Assembly (NCBI RefSeq): GCF_030123245.1
Contig: NZ_CP126101.1
Location: 680,501-744,500 of the forward strand
Direction: 5' to 3'
DNA length: 64,000 bases
Source of the DNA: Lysinibacillus pakistanensis
Lineage (GTDB): Bacteria; Bacillota; Bacilli; Bacillales_A; Planococcaceae
Shown piece by piece: positions 37,315-45,997 of the stretch. The notes under the pieces are model-generated. The model ran no database searches and was not told the origin of the DNA. It worked only from the letters and a program-made list of their open reading frames with translations. Both the position numbers and the translations under genes were made by a program. Each line of letters starts with the position of its first letter. The first letter of the stretch is position 1.

Positions 37315-39108
37315 TTGAATGGAAAAAGCAAATTTTATAATTTAAATAATTTTTTAATTGTAACTATATTTTTTATAGCACTTTTTTTAAAAATTTATTA
37401 TTTTGATACTGAATTAGTACTTTTTAATGATGAAAATGTTTATTTTAATGCAGGTGCAAATTTGGTGGAATATGGAACATTAACTAGTGATAGAGATGGG
37501 GCAATTAATAGAGGTGAAAAAATCGCTGAACCTTCATCTTCTATTCAACCAGGATATCCATTATTTATAGCTTTAATCTACAAAATTTTTGGGGATAATC
37601 AAGAAATAGTACGATTAGCAAATTTATTAATTAGTATGTTATCTTTGTTCTTCATTTTTAAAATTGCAAAGTTAGTAGGTTTAAGATATCCATATATAAT
37701 AATTGTTTTGATGTTAGCAACATTATACCCAGGCTTTAATTTTAATACTGCAAAAATTTTGACAGAGCATTTATTCACACTATTATTACTTGGACATACC
37801 TATTATTTTGTTAGTTATTTAAAAAATGAAAAAGTTAGAAATCTAATATTTTCCACACTTTTAATTTCTTTTGCGGTATTTGTTAGAGCTCATGCTTTTC
37901 CATTATTAATAATGAGTATACTATTCTTGTTTATTTACCAGTGGAAGGATATAAGAAAACTCTTAAATAAAGTAATAATAGTAATTTCTATTTTTGTACT
38001 AGTACAATTACCCTGGTGGATAAGAAATTATAGTCAATTCGAAAAATTTATTTTATTCTCAGATGCTGGAGATAACCCTAAAGTCTGGGGTTCCTTACCA
38101 TACTTTATAGGAATTTTCGAAGTTGATAATCAAACCTTAACAGAACTTTTGAACTCTTCAATTAGACTTGATAGTATTTTATTTTATAAATGGAGAATTT
38201 TTGGATTCTTTCAATATATGTGGGCAGATGTTTGGGACGAATATCTTGTACATCCATTTCAAGGGTTAAGACCTTTTTTAATTATACATTTAGTTATTAT
38301 AGTTCCAACTGTAATCTTATTACCAATAATTATTTTGAGATGTAAAAAAGAAATACTCTTCTTATCTACAATCCCATTACTTTTCACAATAATGAATCTA
38401 CCATATCACGGATTACCTAGATATGTATGGCCGTCATTAGCTATTGTGTTTGTTCTTTTTGGTTATTTAATGCAATTTATTAATGACAAAAGAGATAAAT
38501 CAAGGATGTTAATTAAAAGCCTAGAAACAGACCATAATAATAAAATCGATATATTATTTCGACGATCTTATTTTATATTTTCTTTAGTTTTTTCTCTAAT
38601 ATTATTCTTCAGTGTTTATTCTTTTTCCTTTTCTATAGAAAAAGAAATGACGAATTTTAGATTAAAAAAATATGCTAATATTGACGTTGAGGACATTGAA
38701 AGCATGAATAAAAATTTCATAGAAAAATATGACTTGGAGTCTTCGAATGTAACTATTGAAAATGTTGAAGAAATCAATCAAAAAAATAAGTTTAAAAATA
38801 TAGTTAGTGACCCTACTTTAATAAGAGTGAATAATATACCTATAATGGAAAACCATATAAGCAAAATAGAAATAAAATCAAAAGGTGGGTATATTTACGA
38901 TTACATGACTGTATATTGGAAAACAAATTCTGATTTGGATTTTTCGGAAAGTAAAGTATATAGATTTCCAACAAATTTGTTTGAAAAAGAACAAACTATT
39001 TTAGTAGAAGGAGATGTTAGTGATTTAATGATCGTTCCAATTAATTTTAGAGGAGGAACATTTACTTTTAATGAAATTATTATATCAAAATATGGTGGAG
39101 ATATTTAA
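37315..39108 (+). CDS. GT39-like (ArnT/PMT superfamily) membrane glycosyltransferase
   Basis: The 597-residue protein has about 11 membrane helices in the first 440 residues and a soluble tail of about 130 residues outside. The first outer loop carries the acidic pair LFNDENVYFNAG (about 38), the catalytic metal-site position of GT-C enzymes that use polyprenyl-phosphate sugars. It probably adds a sugar to the glycan or to a protein on the outer face. The start is TTG at 37315 with AGGGAGA upstream. The polyprenyl-sugar synthase, DUF2304 and flippase genes that follow could supply its donor. Confidence 0.78.
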   Translation: MNGKSKFYNLNNFLIVTIFFIALFLKIYYFDTELVLFNDENVYFNAGANLVEYGTLTSDRDGAINRGEKIAEPSSSIQPGYPLFIALIYKIFGDNQEIVRLANLLISMLSLFFIFKIAKLVGLRYPYIIIVLMLATLYPGFNFNTAKILTEHLFTLLLLGHTYYFVSYLKNEKVRNLIFSTLLISFAVFVRAHAFPLLIMSILFLFIYQWKDIRKLLNKVIIVISIFVLVQLPWWIRNYSQFEKFILFSDAGDNPKVWGSLPYFIGIFEVDNQTLTELLNSSIRLDSILFYKWRIFGFFQYMWADVWDEYLVHPFQGLRPFLIIHLVIIVPTVILLPIIILRCKKEILFLSTIPLLFTIMNLPYHGLPRYVWPSLAIVFVLFGYLMQFINDKRDKSRMLIKSLETDHNNKIDILFRRSYFIFSLVFSLILFFSVYSFSFSIEKEMTNFRLKKYANIDVEDIESMNKNFIEKYDLESSNVTIENVEEINQKNKFKNIVSDPTLIRVNNIPIMENHISKIEIKSKGGYIYDYMTVYWKTNSDLDFSESKVYRFPTNLFEKEQTILVEGDVSDLMIVPINFRGGTFTFNEIIISKYGGDI

Positions 39109-39316
39109 AGACCTCCTAATCTCAGAGGTATCTTAATAACTCTATTAAAAAATCAATGCATGTATAAATGATTTTAATTTTTTCATTAGTTTAGGAATTG
39201 AGAATAATTATATTTAAGATAAATTTGAATCTTTAATTATTAAAGTTAGAAATCAATAAATAATTACAATTTTCAAACAAAATAGGTTAAGTAATATTAG
39301 TATGGGAGAAATATTT
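39109..39316. other. AT-rich spacer before the polyprenyl-sugar synthase gene
   Basis: A weak hairpin (AGACCTC near 39108, GAGGTATCT near 39125) could end the upstream transcript. I see no gene and no convincing promoter. Confidence 0.35.
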
Positions 39317-40021
39317 ATGAATATATTAATTATTATTCCTGCATTTAATGAAGAAGAAAACATTAGGAAACTGATTCAAAAAGTCCATGAAGTAAAATAC
39401 AAAAATACTGTGGATATTCTTGTAATAAATGATCACTCAACTGACGAAACATCCCTTATTTGCAAAGAAATGGGCGTTGATGTTGTTAATCTCCCTTGTA
39501 ATTTAGGTATAGGAGGAGCGGTGCAAACTGGCTATAAGTTTGCAGCGTTACATGATTATGATTTCGCAATACAAGTTGATGGGGATGGACAACATAATCC
39601 AGAATTTATTGAAAGCTTAATAGAACCAATTATTCAAGGTAATGCGGATATTGTTATAGGATCAAGATATATTAATCAAAGTGGATTCCAATCATCAGGT
39701 ATGAGAAGACTGGGGATCCGTTACTTAAAATATCTAATAAATATACTTACTGGCTTGAAGATCACAGACCCGACTTCTGGATACAGAGCTTGTAGTAAAG
39801 AAATTATAAAATTATTCTCAATAAATTACCCAAAAGATTATCCTGAACCAGAATCGATTATGTATATAAAAAGAAAGGGATTCAGGGTTTCTGAGATACC
39901 AGTCATTATGAATGAAAGGGAAGGTGGAAAATCCTCTATAAACTTTCATAGGTCAATTTATTACATGATTAAAGTATCATTAGCTATAGTGTTTGATAAA
40001 ATAAGAAAAGAATCGTTTTAG
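39317..40021 (+). CDS. Polyprenyl-phosphate glycosyltransferase (GtrB/DPM1-like, GT2)
   Basis: The 234-residue enzyme starts MNILIIIPAFNEEENI and has DILVINDHSTDET near 37 and the DxD signature AIQVDGDGQHNPEFI near 92, followed by TGLKITDPTSGYRA, the hallmark of DPM1/GtrB-like synthases that load a hexose on undecaprenyl phosphate. It lacks the two C-terminal membrane helices of GtrB, so it resembles DPM1 more. The ATG at 39317 has GGGAGA upstream, better than the in-frame ATG at 39302. It begins a three-gene cassette with DUF2304 and a flippase. Confidence 0.87.
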   Translation: MNILIIIPAFNEEENIRKLIQKVHEVKYKNTVDILVINDHSTDETSLICKEMGVDVVNLPCNLGIGGAVQTGYKFAALHDYDFAIQVDGDGQHNPEFIESLIEPIIQGNADIVIGSRYINQSGFQSSGMRRLGIRYLKYLINILTGLKITDPTSGYRACSKEIIKLFSINYPKDYPEPESIMYIKRKGFRVSEIPVIMNEREGGKSSINFHRSIYYMIKVSLAIVFDKIRKESF

Positions 40022-40028
40022 GTGAGAT

Positions 40029-40394
40029 ATGATATCAGTAAAGTTACAGTTAATATTATTAATATTTATTTTACTAGCTACTTTTCAATTAATAAGAATG
40101 ATAACACGATACAAATTAGATTTGAAATATGCATTACTTTGGTTATTATTGGCAGTAGTGTCCTTATGCCTTGTGATTTTTCCTAGTATTTTATATAAAA
40201 CAGCAGAATTGTTAAGTATTGAGATACCAAGTAATGCATTATTTATGTTAGCCATTCTTTTAGTATTGATAATTATTTTTAGCTTAACTATTGCATTATC
40301 TAGAGCTTCAAATAAAATTAAAACCCTTTCTCAAGAACTTGGAATTTTAAAATATGAATTTGAATCATTGAGAAAGATGTTAGAGAAAGAATGA
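40029..40394 (+). CDS. DUF2304 family small membrane protein
   Basis: The 121-residue protein has three membrane helices (about 5-22, 32-52 and 62-85) and a charged cytoplasmic helix at its C-terminus (KIKTLSQELGILKYEFE). This matches DUF2304, a family almost always found beside polyprenyl-phosphate glycosyltransferases. Its role is not known; it may hold the synthase at the membrane, which fits the absence of membrane helices in that enzyme here. Seven bases separate it from the synthase and four from the flippase. Confidence 0.85.
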   Translation: MISVKLQLILLIFILLATFQLIRMITRYKLDLKYALLWLLLAVVSLCLVIFPSILYKTAELLSIEIPSNALFMLAILLVLIIIFSLTIALSRASNKIKTLSQELGILKYEFESLRKMLEKE

Positions 40395-40398
40395 TTAG

Positions 40399-40740
40399 AT
40401 GAATATTATTTTATTTATTATTAATATTTTGCTTCTGGTAATTGGACAAACTATGTGGAAAATAGGTGCGGGAAAAATAGAGATTTCTGGATTCAAAACG
40501 ATCATTAATGTTATTTTATCGCCATGGATAATTGGTGGAGGGGTTTTATATGTCATAGCTACTGCTATTTGGCTGTATTTGTTATCGAAACTTCCCCTCA
40601 GTTTAATCTATCCATTACAAAGTGTAGCATATATTATCGCATTGTTTGTTGCGTTACTGGTATTTAAGGAGGCTATTCCTATTACAAGATGGGTAGGGGT
40701 AGCTGTTATTCTATTTGGCGTATACTTAGTTGCGAAATAA
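40399..40740 (+). CDS. EamA/SMR-like small transporter, candidate polyprenyl-phosphate-sugar flippase
   Basis: The 113-residue, four-helix protein resembles ArnE/ArnF and small multidrug resistance proteins: TMWKIGAG near 18, then [20 protein letters not shown], the conserved Pro-rich helix, and [21 protein letters not shown] at the end. Following the synthase, it probably flips the polyprenyl-phosphate sugar to the outer face for the GT39-like enzyme, in the manner of ArnC-ArnE/F-ArnT. That assignment is by analogy. Confidence 0.8.
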   Translation: MNIILFIINILLLVIGQTMWKIGAGKIEISGFKTIINVILSPWIIGGGVLYVIATAIWLYLLSKLPLSLIYPLQSVAYIIALFVALLVFKEAIPITRWVGVAVILFGVYLVAK

Positions 40741-40757
40741 AAGGAGGATTTTTTATT

Positions 40758-41630
40758 ATGAAAGGTATTATTTTAGCAGGGGGTAGTGGAACTCGTCTGT
40801 ATCCCTTAACTAAATCTGTATCTAAACAATTATTACCGGTATATGATAAACCAATGATTTACTATCCGTTATCAGTATTAATGCTAGCAGGAATTAAGGA
40901 AATCCTTATTATCTCAACACCGGAGGATACGCCACGTTTTGAGCAATTATTAGGTAATGGACAGGATTTAGGAATTCGTTTGGAATATGCAGTACAACCA
41001 TCACCAGATGGCCTAGCACAGGCCTTCATTATAGGTGAGGAATTTATTGGGGATGACTCTGTAGCACTTATTTTAGGAGATAATATTTTCTATGGGCACA
41101 AATTTACATCTATGTTAGAACGAGCAGCCTCTAGAGAAGAGGGGGCTACTGTTTTTGGCTACAATGTAAATGATCCAGAACGTTTTGGTGTAGTAGAGTT
41201 TGATGAAAATGGAAAGGCTATTTCTATAGAAGAAAAGCCAGTAAATCCGAAATCGACATATGCTGTAACAGGTTTATATTTCTATGATAATAGTGTTATA
41301 GAGGTAGCAAAATCTATTAAGCCATCAGCACGTGGAGAACTTGAAATTACGGATGTTAATAAAGCCTATTTAGAAGCAGGAAATCTTCATGTAGAGTTGC
41401 TAGGTCGAGGCTTTGCTTGGTTAGATACAGGGACACATGAATCGTTACTAGAAGCTTCATCATTTATCGAAACAATTGAAAAGCGTCAAAGCTTAAAGGT
41501 TGCATGTTTAGAGGAAATTGCCTTCCGAAAAGGGTATATTACGAGAGATCAATTGCTAGAGCTAGCAGAGCCGTTAAAGAAAAATGGTTATGGTCAATAT
41601 TTAATTTCACTCGCAAATAAAAAGTTATAA
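40758..41630 (+). CDS. rmlA: Glucose-1-phosphate thymidylyltransferase RmlA
   Basis: RmlA makes dTDP-glucose from dTTP and glucose-1-phosphate, the first step to dTDP-L-rhamnose. The 290-residue protein opens with [18 protein letters not shown], the nucleotide signature, followed by [17 protein letters not shown], and has LGDNIFYG near 110 and [20 protein letters not shown]. The ATG at 40758 with AAGGAGGAT upstream is the true start; an earlier frame opening would overlap the flippase gene. It heads rmlACBD. Confidence 0.97.
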   Translation: MKGIILAGGSGTRLYPLTKSVSKQLLPVYDKPMIYYPLSVLMLAGIKEILIISTPEDTPRFEQLLGNGQDLGIRLEYAVQPSPDGLAQAFIIGEEFIGDDSVALILGDNIFYGHKFTSMLERAASREEGATVFGYNVNDPERFGVVEFDENGKAISIEEKPVNPKSTYAVTGLYFYDNSVIEVAKSIKPSARGELEITDVNKAYLEAGNLHVELLGRGFAWLDTGTHESLLEASSFIETIEKRQSLKVACLEEIAFRKGYITRDQLLELAEPLKKNGYGQYLISLANKKL

Positions 41631-41643
41631 GGGGTCCTATAAA

Positions 41644-42207
41644 GTGAATTTTATTAAAACAAAACTAAAAGATGCCTATATTTTGGAACCCAAAGTTTTT
41701 GGGGATCATCGTGGTTTTTTTATGGAAACTTATAATGCTAAAATATTGGATGAACAAGGTTTTTCTTTTAATTTCATACAAGATAATCATGCATTATCAA
41801 AAGAGAGTGGTGTGTTAAGGGGATTACATTATCAGCTAGAACCTTTTGCTCAAACGAAGCTAGTAAGGGTAACAAAAGGTGCTGTATATGATGTAATTCT
41901 TGATATTCGTGAAGGTTCCCCCACCTACGGACAGTGGGAAGGGTTTATTTTGAGCGAGGATAATAAAAGACAATTACTGGTACCTCAAGGTTTTGCACAT
42001 GGTTATTGTACATTAGTTGAGAATACTGAGTTTCTTTATAAGGTAGATAATTATTATTCCCCTGAGCATGATCGTGGAATTGCTTGGAATGATCCAAATT
42101 TAAATATAGACTGGCCTACGTCAAATCCAATTTTATCTGATAAAGATACCAAGCACCTTAATCTAAAGGATTTAGAAAGCCAATTTATTTATAAAGGTAA
42201 GGAATGA
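41644..42207 (+). CDS. rmlC: dTDP-4-dehydrorhamnose 3,5-epimerase RmlC
   Basis: RmlC epimerises C3 and C5 of dTDP-4-keto-6-deoxyglucose. This 187-residue cupin has the catalytic histidine in VLRGLHYQLEPFAQTKLVRV (about residue 61), the GDHRGFFMETYN motif near 22 and QGFAHGYCTL near 118. The start is GTG at 41644 with AAGGGGTCC upstream. It lies between rmlA and rmlB with 13-base and short junctions, so all four rml genes are translated from one message. Confidence 0.96.
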   Translation: MNFIKTKLKDAYILEPKVFGDHRGFFMETYNAKILDEQGFSFNFIQDNHALSKESGVLRGLHYQLEPFAQTKLVRVTKGAVYDVILDIREGSPTYGQWEGFILSEDNKRQLLVPQGFAHGYCTLVENTEFLYKVDNYYSPEHDRGIAWNDPNLNIDWPTSNPILSDKDTKHLNLKDLESQFIYKGKE

Positions 42208-42212
42208 TAAGT

Positions 42213-43223
42213 ATGAAAATTCTAGTAACAGGTGGAGCAGGTTTTATTGGTAGTAACTTTGTAAACTACATGGTTGATAAATATCCTGAATATATGATTG
42301 TTAATGTTGATGCTTTAACATATGCAGGTAATTTAGAGAATTTAAAGCCATCTGAAGGCAGGCCAAATTATCAATTTGTCAAGGCTGATATAACAGATGC
42401 AGAGACGATGGATCAGCTAATTGGTGATAGTGTAGACGCTGTGATTAACTTTGCAGCAGAATCACATGTTGACCGAAGTATTACAGACCCTGGAATCTTT
42501 GTGCAAACAAATATTCAAGGAACTCAAGTATTATTAGATGCAGCTAAAAAATATAACATCAAAAAGTACTTACAAGTATCTACAGATGAAGTTTATGGCT
42601 CATTAGGAGAGGAAGGCTACTTTACTGAACAAACGCCACTAGCTCCAAATAGTCCATACAGTGCAAGTAAGGCTGGAGCAGATATGCTTGTACTTGCATA
42701 TCACGAAACATTTGGTTTACCAGTAAATATTACACGATGCTCCAATAACTATGGACCATTTCATTTCCCAGAAAAATTGATCCCTTTAATGATTATTAAT
42801 GCATTAAACGATAAAAAACTTCCTGTGTATGGTGATGGTAAAAACGTTCGCGACTGGCTACATGTAACAGATCATTGTAGTGCGATTGATTTGGTTTTAC
42901 ATAAAGGCATTGATGGTGAAGTTTATAACGTTGGTGGACATAATGAAAAAACGAACTTAGAGGTTGTTAAAGAAATCTTAAAGCAGCTAGATAAGCCAGA
43001 ATCCTTAATCCAATATGTAGAGGATCGTTTAGGTCATGATCGTCGTTATGCAATTGATCCAACGAAGCTTCAAAAAGAGTTAGGCTGGGAGCCAAAATAT
43101 ACATTTGAAACAGGCTTAAAAGAAACTGTGCAATGGTATCTAGATAATCAATCCTGGTGGGAAAATATCATTTCAGGAGATTATCAAAACTACTATCAAC
43201 AACAGTATGGTGGTAAATTGTAA
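42213..43223 (+). CDS. rmlB: dTDP-glucose 4,6-dehydratase RmlB
   Basis: RmlB is the NAD-dependent dehydratase giving dTDP-4-keto-6-deoxyglucose. The 336-residue short-chain dehydrogenase fold shows ILVTGGAGFIGSNFV at the N-terminus, the STDEVYGSLG motif with the catalytic Asp-Glu near 123, and YSASKAGAD with the catalytic Tyr and Lys near 150. I choose the ATG at 42213, which has AAGGA nine bases upstream; the ATG at 42204 overlaps the rmlC stop but its binding site would be too close. Confidence 0.96.
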   Translation: MKILVTGGAGFIGSNFVNYMVDKYPEYMIVNVDALTYAGNLENLKPSEGRPNYQFVKADITDAETMDQLIGDSVDAVINFAAESHVDRSITDPGIFVQTNIQGTQVLLDAAKKYNIKKYLQVSTDEVYGSLGEEGYFTEQTPLAPNSPYSASKAGADMLVLAYHETFGLPVNITRCSNNYGPFHFPEKLIPLMIINALNDKKLPVYGDGKNVRDWLHVTDHCSAIDLVLHKGIDGEVYNVGGHNEKTNLEVVKEILKQLDKPESLIQYVEDRLGHDRRYAIDPTKLQKELGWEPKYTFETGLKETVQWYLDNQSWWENIISGDYQNYYQQQYGGKL

Positions 43224-44074
43224 TGAAGGTTATGGTAACAGGTGCTAATGGACAACTAGGTCAGGAGCTTGTTAAACAATTATCAAATAGCTCGCATGAT
43301 TTATTTGCATTTACTAAAACTGAGTTAGATATCACGGATACAGAGAGTGTGCTTACTGTATGTAATGATATCAGACCAGATATTATTATTAATGCTGCTG
43401 CCTATACAAATGTTGATGGAGCAGAAACGAATGAAGAATTAGCTTTTCAAGTAAATGCTGTGGGACAGCGGAATTTAACTGTAGCAGCAGAAACGGTTGG
43501 AGCGAAAATTTGTTATATTAGTACTGACTATGTTTTCAATGGACAAGCAACTTCACCTTACAATGAATATATGAATGTAGCTCCTTTAGGAGTGTATGGA
43601 CAATCAAAGTATGCCGGTGAATTTTTAACACAAACGCTCAACACAAAATACTTTATTGTACGTACAGCATGGGTTTATGGAGAGTATGGACCTAACTTTG
43701 TGAAGACCATGCTAAAATTAGCTAAGGAAAAATCCGAACTGGGTGTTGTTCATGACCAAGTCGGGTCTCCTACTTATACAGTCGACTTAGCAGAGTTTTT
43801 AATTGAGTTAGTACAAACTGAAAAATACGGTATCTACCATTGTACAAATAGTGGAACATGCTCTTGGTTCGAATTTGCTCAAGAAATATTTAAATTAGCT
43901 AATAAAGATATAAAAGTTAATGCATTAACATCGGATCAATTTCCAAGGCCTGCAAAGCGTCCTGCTTATTCTGTCTTAGGTGATTTATCAATCCGGATTA
44001 ATGGCTTTATTCCTAGGAGAAATTGGAAGGAAGCTTTAGGTGAATATATAAACAAAAATAACAATCTCCTTTAG
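43223..44074 (+). CDS. rmlD: dTDP-4-dehydrorhamnose reductase RmlD
   Basis: RmlD reduces dTDP-4-keto-L-rhamnose with NAD(P)H to dTDP-L-rhamnose. The 283 residues include MVTGANGQLGQELV, NAAAYTNVDGAE near 65, STDYVFNG near 100 and the catalytic YGQSKYAGE near 127. The ATG shares one base with the rmlB TAA. The last codons overlap a terminator, so the rml set ends here. Rhamnose is therefore very likely a component of the local glycan. Confidence 0.96.
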   Translation: MKVMVTGANGQLGQELVKQLSNSSHDLFAFTKTELDITDTESVLTVCNDIRPDIIINAAAYTNVDGAETNEELAFQVNAVGQRNLTVAAETVGAKICYISTDYVFNGQATSPYNEYMNVAPLGVYGQSKYAGEFLTQTLNTKYFIVRTAWVYGEYGPNFVKTMLKLAKEKSELGVVHDQVGSPTYTVDLAEFLIELVQTEKYGIYHCTNSGTCSWFEFAQEIFKLANKDIKVNALTSDQFPRPAKRPAYSVLGDLSIRINGFIPRRNWKEALGEYINKNNNLL

Positions 44075-44086
44075 ATTGTTATTTTT
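44054..44086 (+). terminator. Terminator overlapping the rmlD stop
   Basis: AAAAATAACAATCT (44054-44067) pairs perfectly with AGATTGTTATTTTT (44073-44086) around a five-base loop, with a T-rich 3' side. Confidence 0.85.
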
Positions 44087-44136
44087 ATTTATAAAGCTAT
44101 AATTAAAATGTATTATAAAAGGAATAGAGGGGTAAT

Positions 44137-45096
44137 TTGGCTAGTATAGCTGTTCAAATTGTTACATATAATAGTGCGGATTATATAGAAGATTGTTTAG
44201 ATTCAGTGATTTTTCAATCATATCCAGTTGAGAAGATAATAGTAATCGATAATAATTCAAATGATTGTATTAAAGATGTTGTTTCTCATTATTCGAATGT
44301 TTATTTTGTTCAAAATAGCATAAATAGCGGATTTGTAGGTGGTCATAACCAAGGTTTAAACTATGCTGAGACAGATTATGTTTTAGTATTGAATCCGGAT
44401 GTGATTTTAGATAAATATTATATAGAATATATTATAGAATTTATGAAGTTAAATGAAAAAGTTGGTGCAGCAACTGGTAAATTATATAGAGATTTAGAAT
44501 CACACATTATTGACAGTACAGGAATCAATATAAAGAAAAATCGTCGTGCAGTTGATCGTGGAAGTGGAGAAGTAGACCAAGGACAGTATGATGATGAGAG
44601 AAGTGTTTTTGGAGTTTCAGGTGCTGCGGCTGTTTATAAAAGAGAAATGATTGACATGATTTCAGAAGATGGACAATTTTTTGATGAAAGTTTTTTTGCC
44701 TATAAAGAAGATGTAGATGTTAGTTGGAGAGCTAGATTAGCAGGTTGGGAAATATGTTTTGTCCCTAAATCAATTGCAAAACATGAAAGAGGCTGGAAGG
44801 ATAATAAATCGAGGAAAAATATTTCTCTTAAAACTAGAAAACATTCCTATATTAATAGACATTTTTATGTGATAAAGAATGATAATTTATTTTACTTTTT
44901 ATTGCATTTTCCTTTTATTTTTATATACGAAGTAACTTGTTTAGTTTATATCATCTTCAGAGAACCAAAGCTTTTCAGTGCCTATAAACTTCTTTTTAAA
45001 GAGTATAAAACTTTAAAAAAAAAGAAAAAATTTATACAATCATGTAGAATAGCTCCTTCAAAAAAGATTTATCAATATTTTAAAGGAATATGGTAA
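44137..45096 (+). CDS. Family 2 glycosyltransferase, rhamnosyltransferase-like
   Basis: The 319-residue enzyme has VQIVTYNSADYIEDCLDS, IDNNSND near 40, the LVLNPDVILD metal motif near 87 and FDESFFAYKEDVDVSWRARL near 190, the layout of WbbL-type rhamnosyltransferases. A hydrophobic stretch near 250-275 and a Lys-rich tail suggest membrane contact. The start is TTG at 44137 with AGAGGGG upstream. It follows the rml genes and overlaps the next glycosyltransferase, so it probably uses dTDP-L-rhamnose; donor not proven. Confidence 0.85.
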   Translation: MASIAVQIVTYNSADYIEDCLDSVIFQSYPVEKIIVIDNNSNDCIKDVVSHYSNVYFVQNSINSGFVGGHNQGLNYAETDYVLVLNPDVILDKYYIEYIIEFMKLNEKVGAATGKLYRDLESHIIDSTGINIKKNRRAVDRGSGEVDQGQYDDERSVFGVSGAAAVYKREMIDMISEDGQFFDESFFAYKEDVDVSWRARLAGWEICFVPKSIAKHERGWKDNKSRKNISLKTRKHSYINRHFYVIKNDNLFYFLLHFPFIFIYEVTCLVYIIFREPKLFSAYKLLFKEYKTLKKKKKFIQSCRIAPSKKIYQYFKGIW

Positions 45097-45971
45097 AAAT
45101 TAAAATGGATTTAAGTATAGTAATCGTAAATTATAATACAAAAAAGCTAACAATTGATTGTATTCAATCAGTTTTAAACTCAAAATTGAATTTTCAATAT
45201 GAAATTCTTGTAGTAGATAATGGTTCTTCAGATGGCTCTGTAGAACAAATCAAAAGTCTATTCCCTCATATAAAGGTTATTTCTAATAAAGAAAATGTCG
45301 GATTTTCCAAGGCAAATAATCAAGCAATAAGAAGGTGTAGTGGCCGATATGTGTTATTGTTAAATTCTGATACTATAGTGAATGAAAACACATTAGATAC
45401 AATCATTTGTTTCATGGATAGAGAAACGAGTATTGGCGCTGTTGGCTGTGAAGTAAATTTACCTGATGGTACCTTGGATAAGGCTTGCCATAGGGGCTTT
45501 CCGACTCCAGAAGCTTCCTTCTATTATATGATAGGTTTAGCTCAAAAATACCCTACTAGCCCTAAATATAATAGTTATCATAAAAGCTACTTAAATATGA
45601 AAGAAGTACATGATATTGATTGTTTAGTAGGTGCATTTATGATGGTAAGAAAAGAAGTAATAGAGCAGGTAGGTCTATTAGATGAAAAATTTTTTATGTA
45701 TGGGGAAGATATAGACTGGTGTTATAGAATAAAAGAAGCTGGCTGGCGAATTGTTTATAATCCTACTGTTTCAATTGTTCATTATAAGGGAGCAAGTAGT
45801 AGAAAAAAACCATTAAAAATAGTTTATGAGTTTCATAGGGCCATGTATTTATTCCATAAAAAACATTATGCAAAAAAATATAATTTTTTTATTAATAGTG
45901 TAGTTTATACAGGAATTACATTAAAGCTAGCCTTTGCTACTATTAATAACCTTTTGAAAAAAGTACATTAA
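45090..45971 (+). CDS. Family 2 glycosyltransferase (WbbL-like rhamnosyltransferase)
   Basis: The protein (up to 293 residues) contains LSIVIVNYNTKKLTIDCI, LVVDNGSSDGSVEQI near 42, LLLNSDTIVNENTL near 88 and EKFFMYGEDIDWCYRIKEAG near 200, the strongest WbbL-like pattern in the window. It likely adds rhamnose to a lipid-linked primer. The ATG at 45090 overlaps the previous stop; the ATG at 45105 is an alternative and gives the more typical N-terminus MDLSIVIVN. It precedes the priming transferase, consistent with an early step. Confidence 0.87.
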   Translation: MVKIKMDLSIVIVNYNTKKLTIDCIQSVLNSKLNFQYEILVVDNGSSDGSVEQIKSLFPHIKVISNKENVGFSKANNQAIRRCSGRYVLLLNSDTIVNENTLDTIICFMDRETSIGAVGCEVNLPDGTLDKACHRGFPTPEASFYYMIGLAQKYPTSPKYNSYHKSYLNMKEVHDIDCLVGAFMMVRKEVIEQVGLLDEKFFMYGEDIDWCYRIKEAGWRIVYNPTVSIVHYKGASSRKKPLKIVYEFHRAMYLFHKKHYAKKYNFFINSVVYTGITLKLAFATINNLLKKVH

Positions 45972-45997
45972 ATTATAAAGTTAAATAGGTGATTAAA

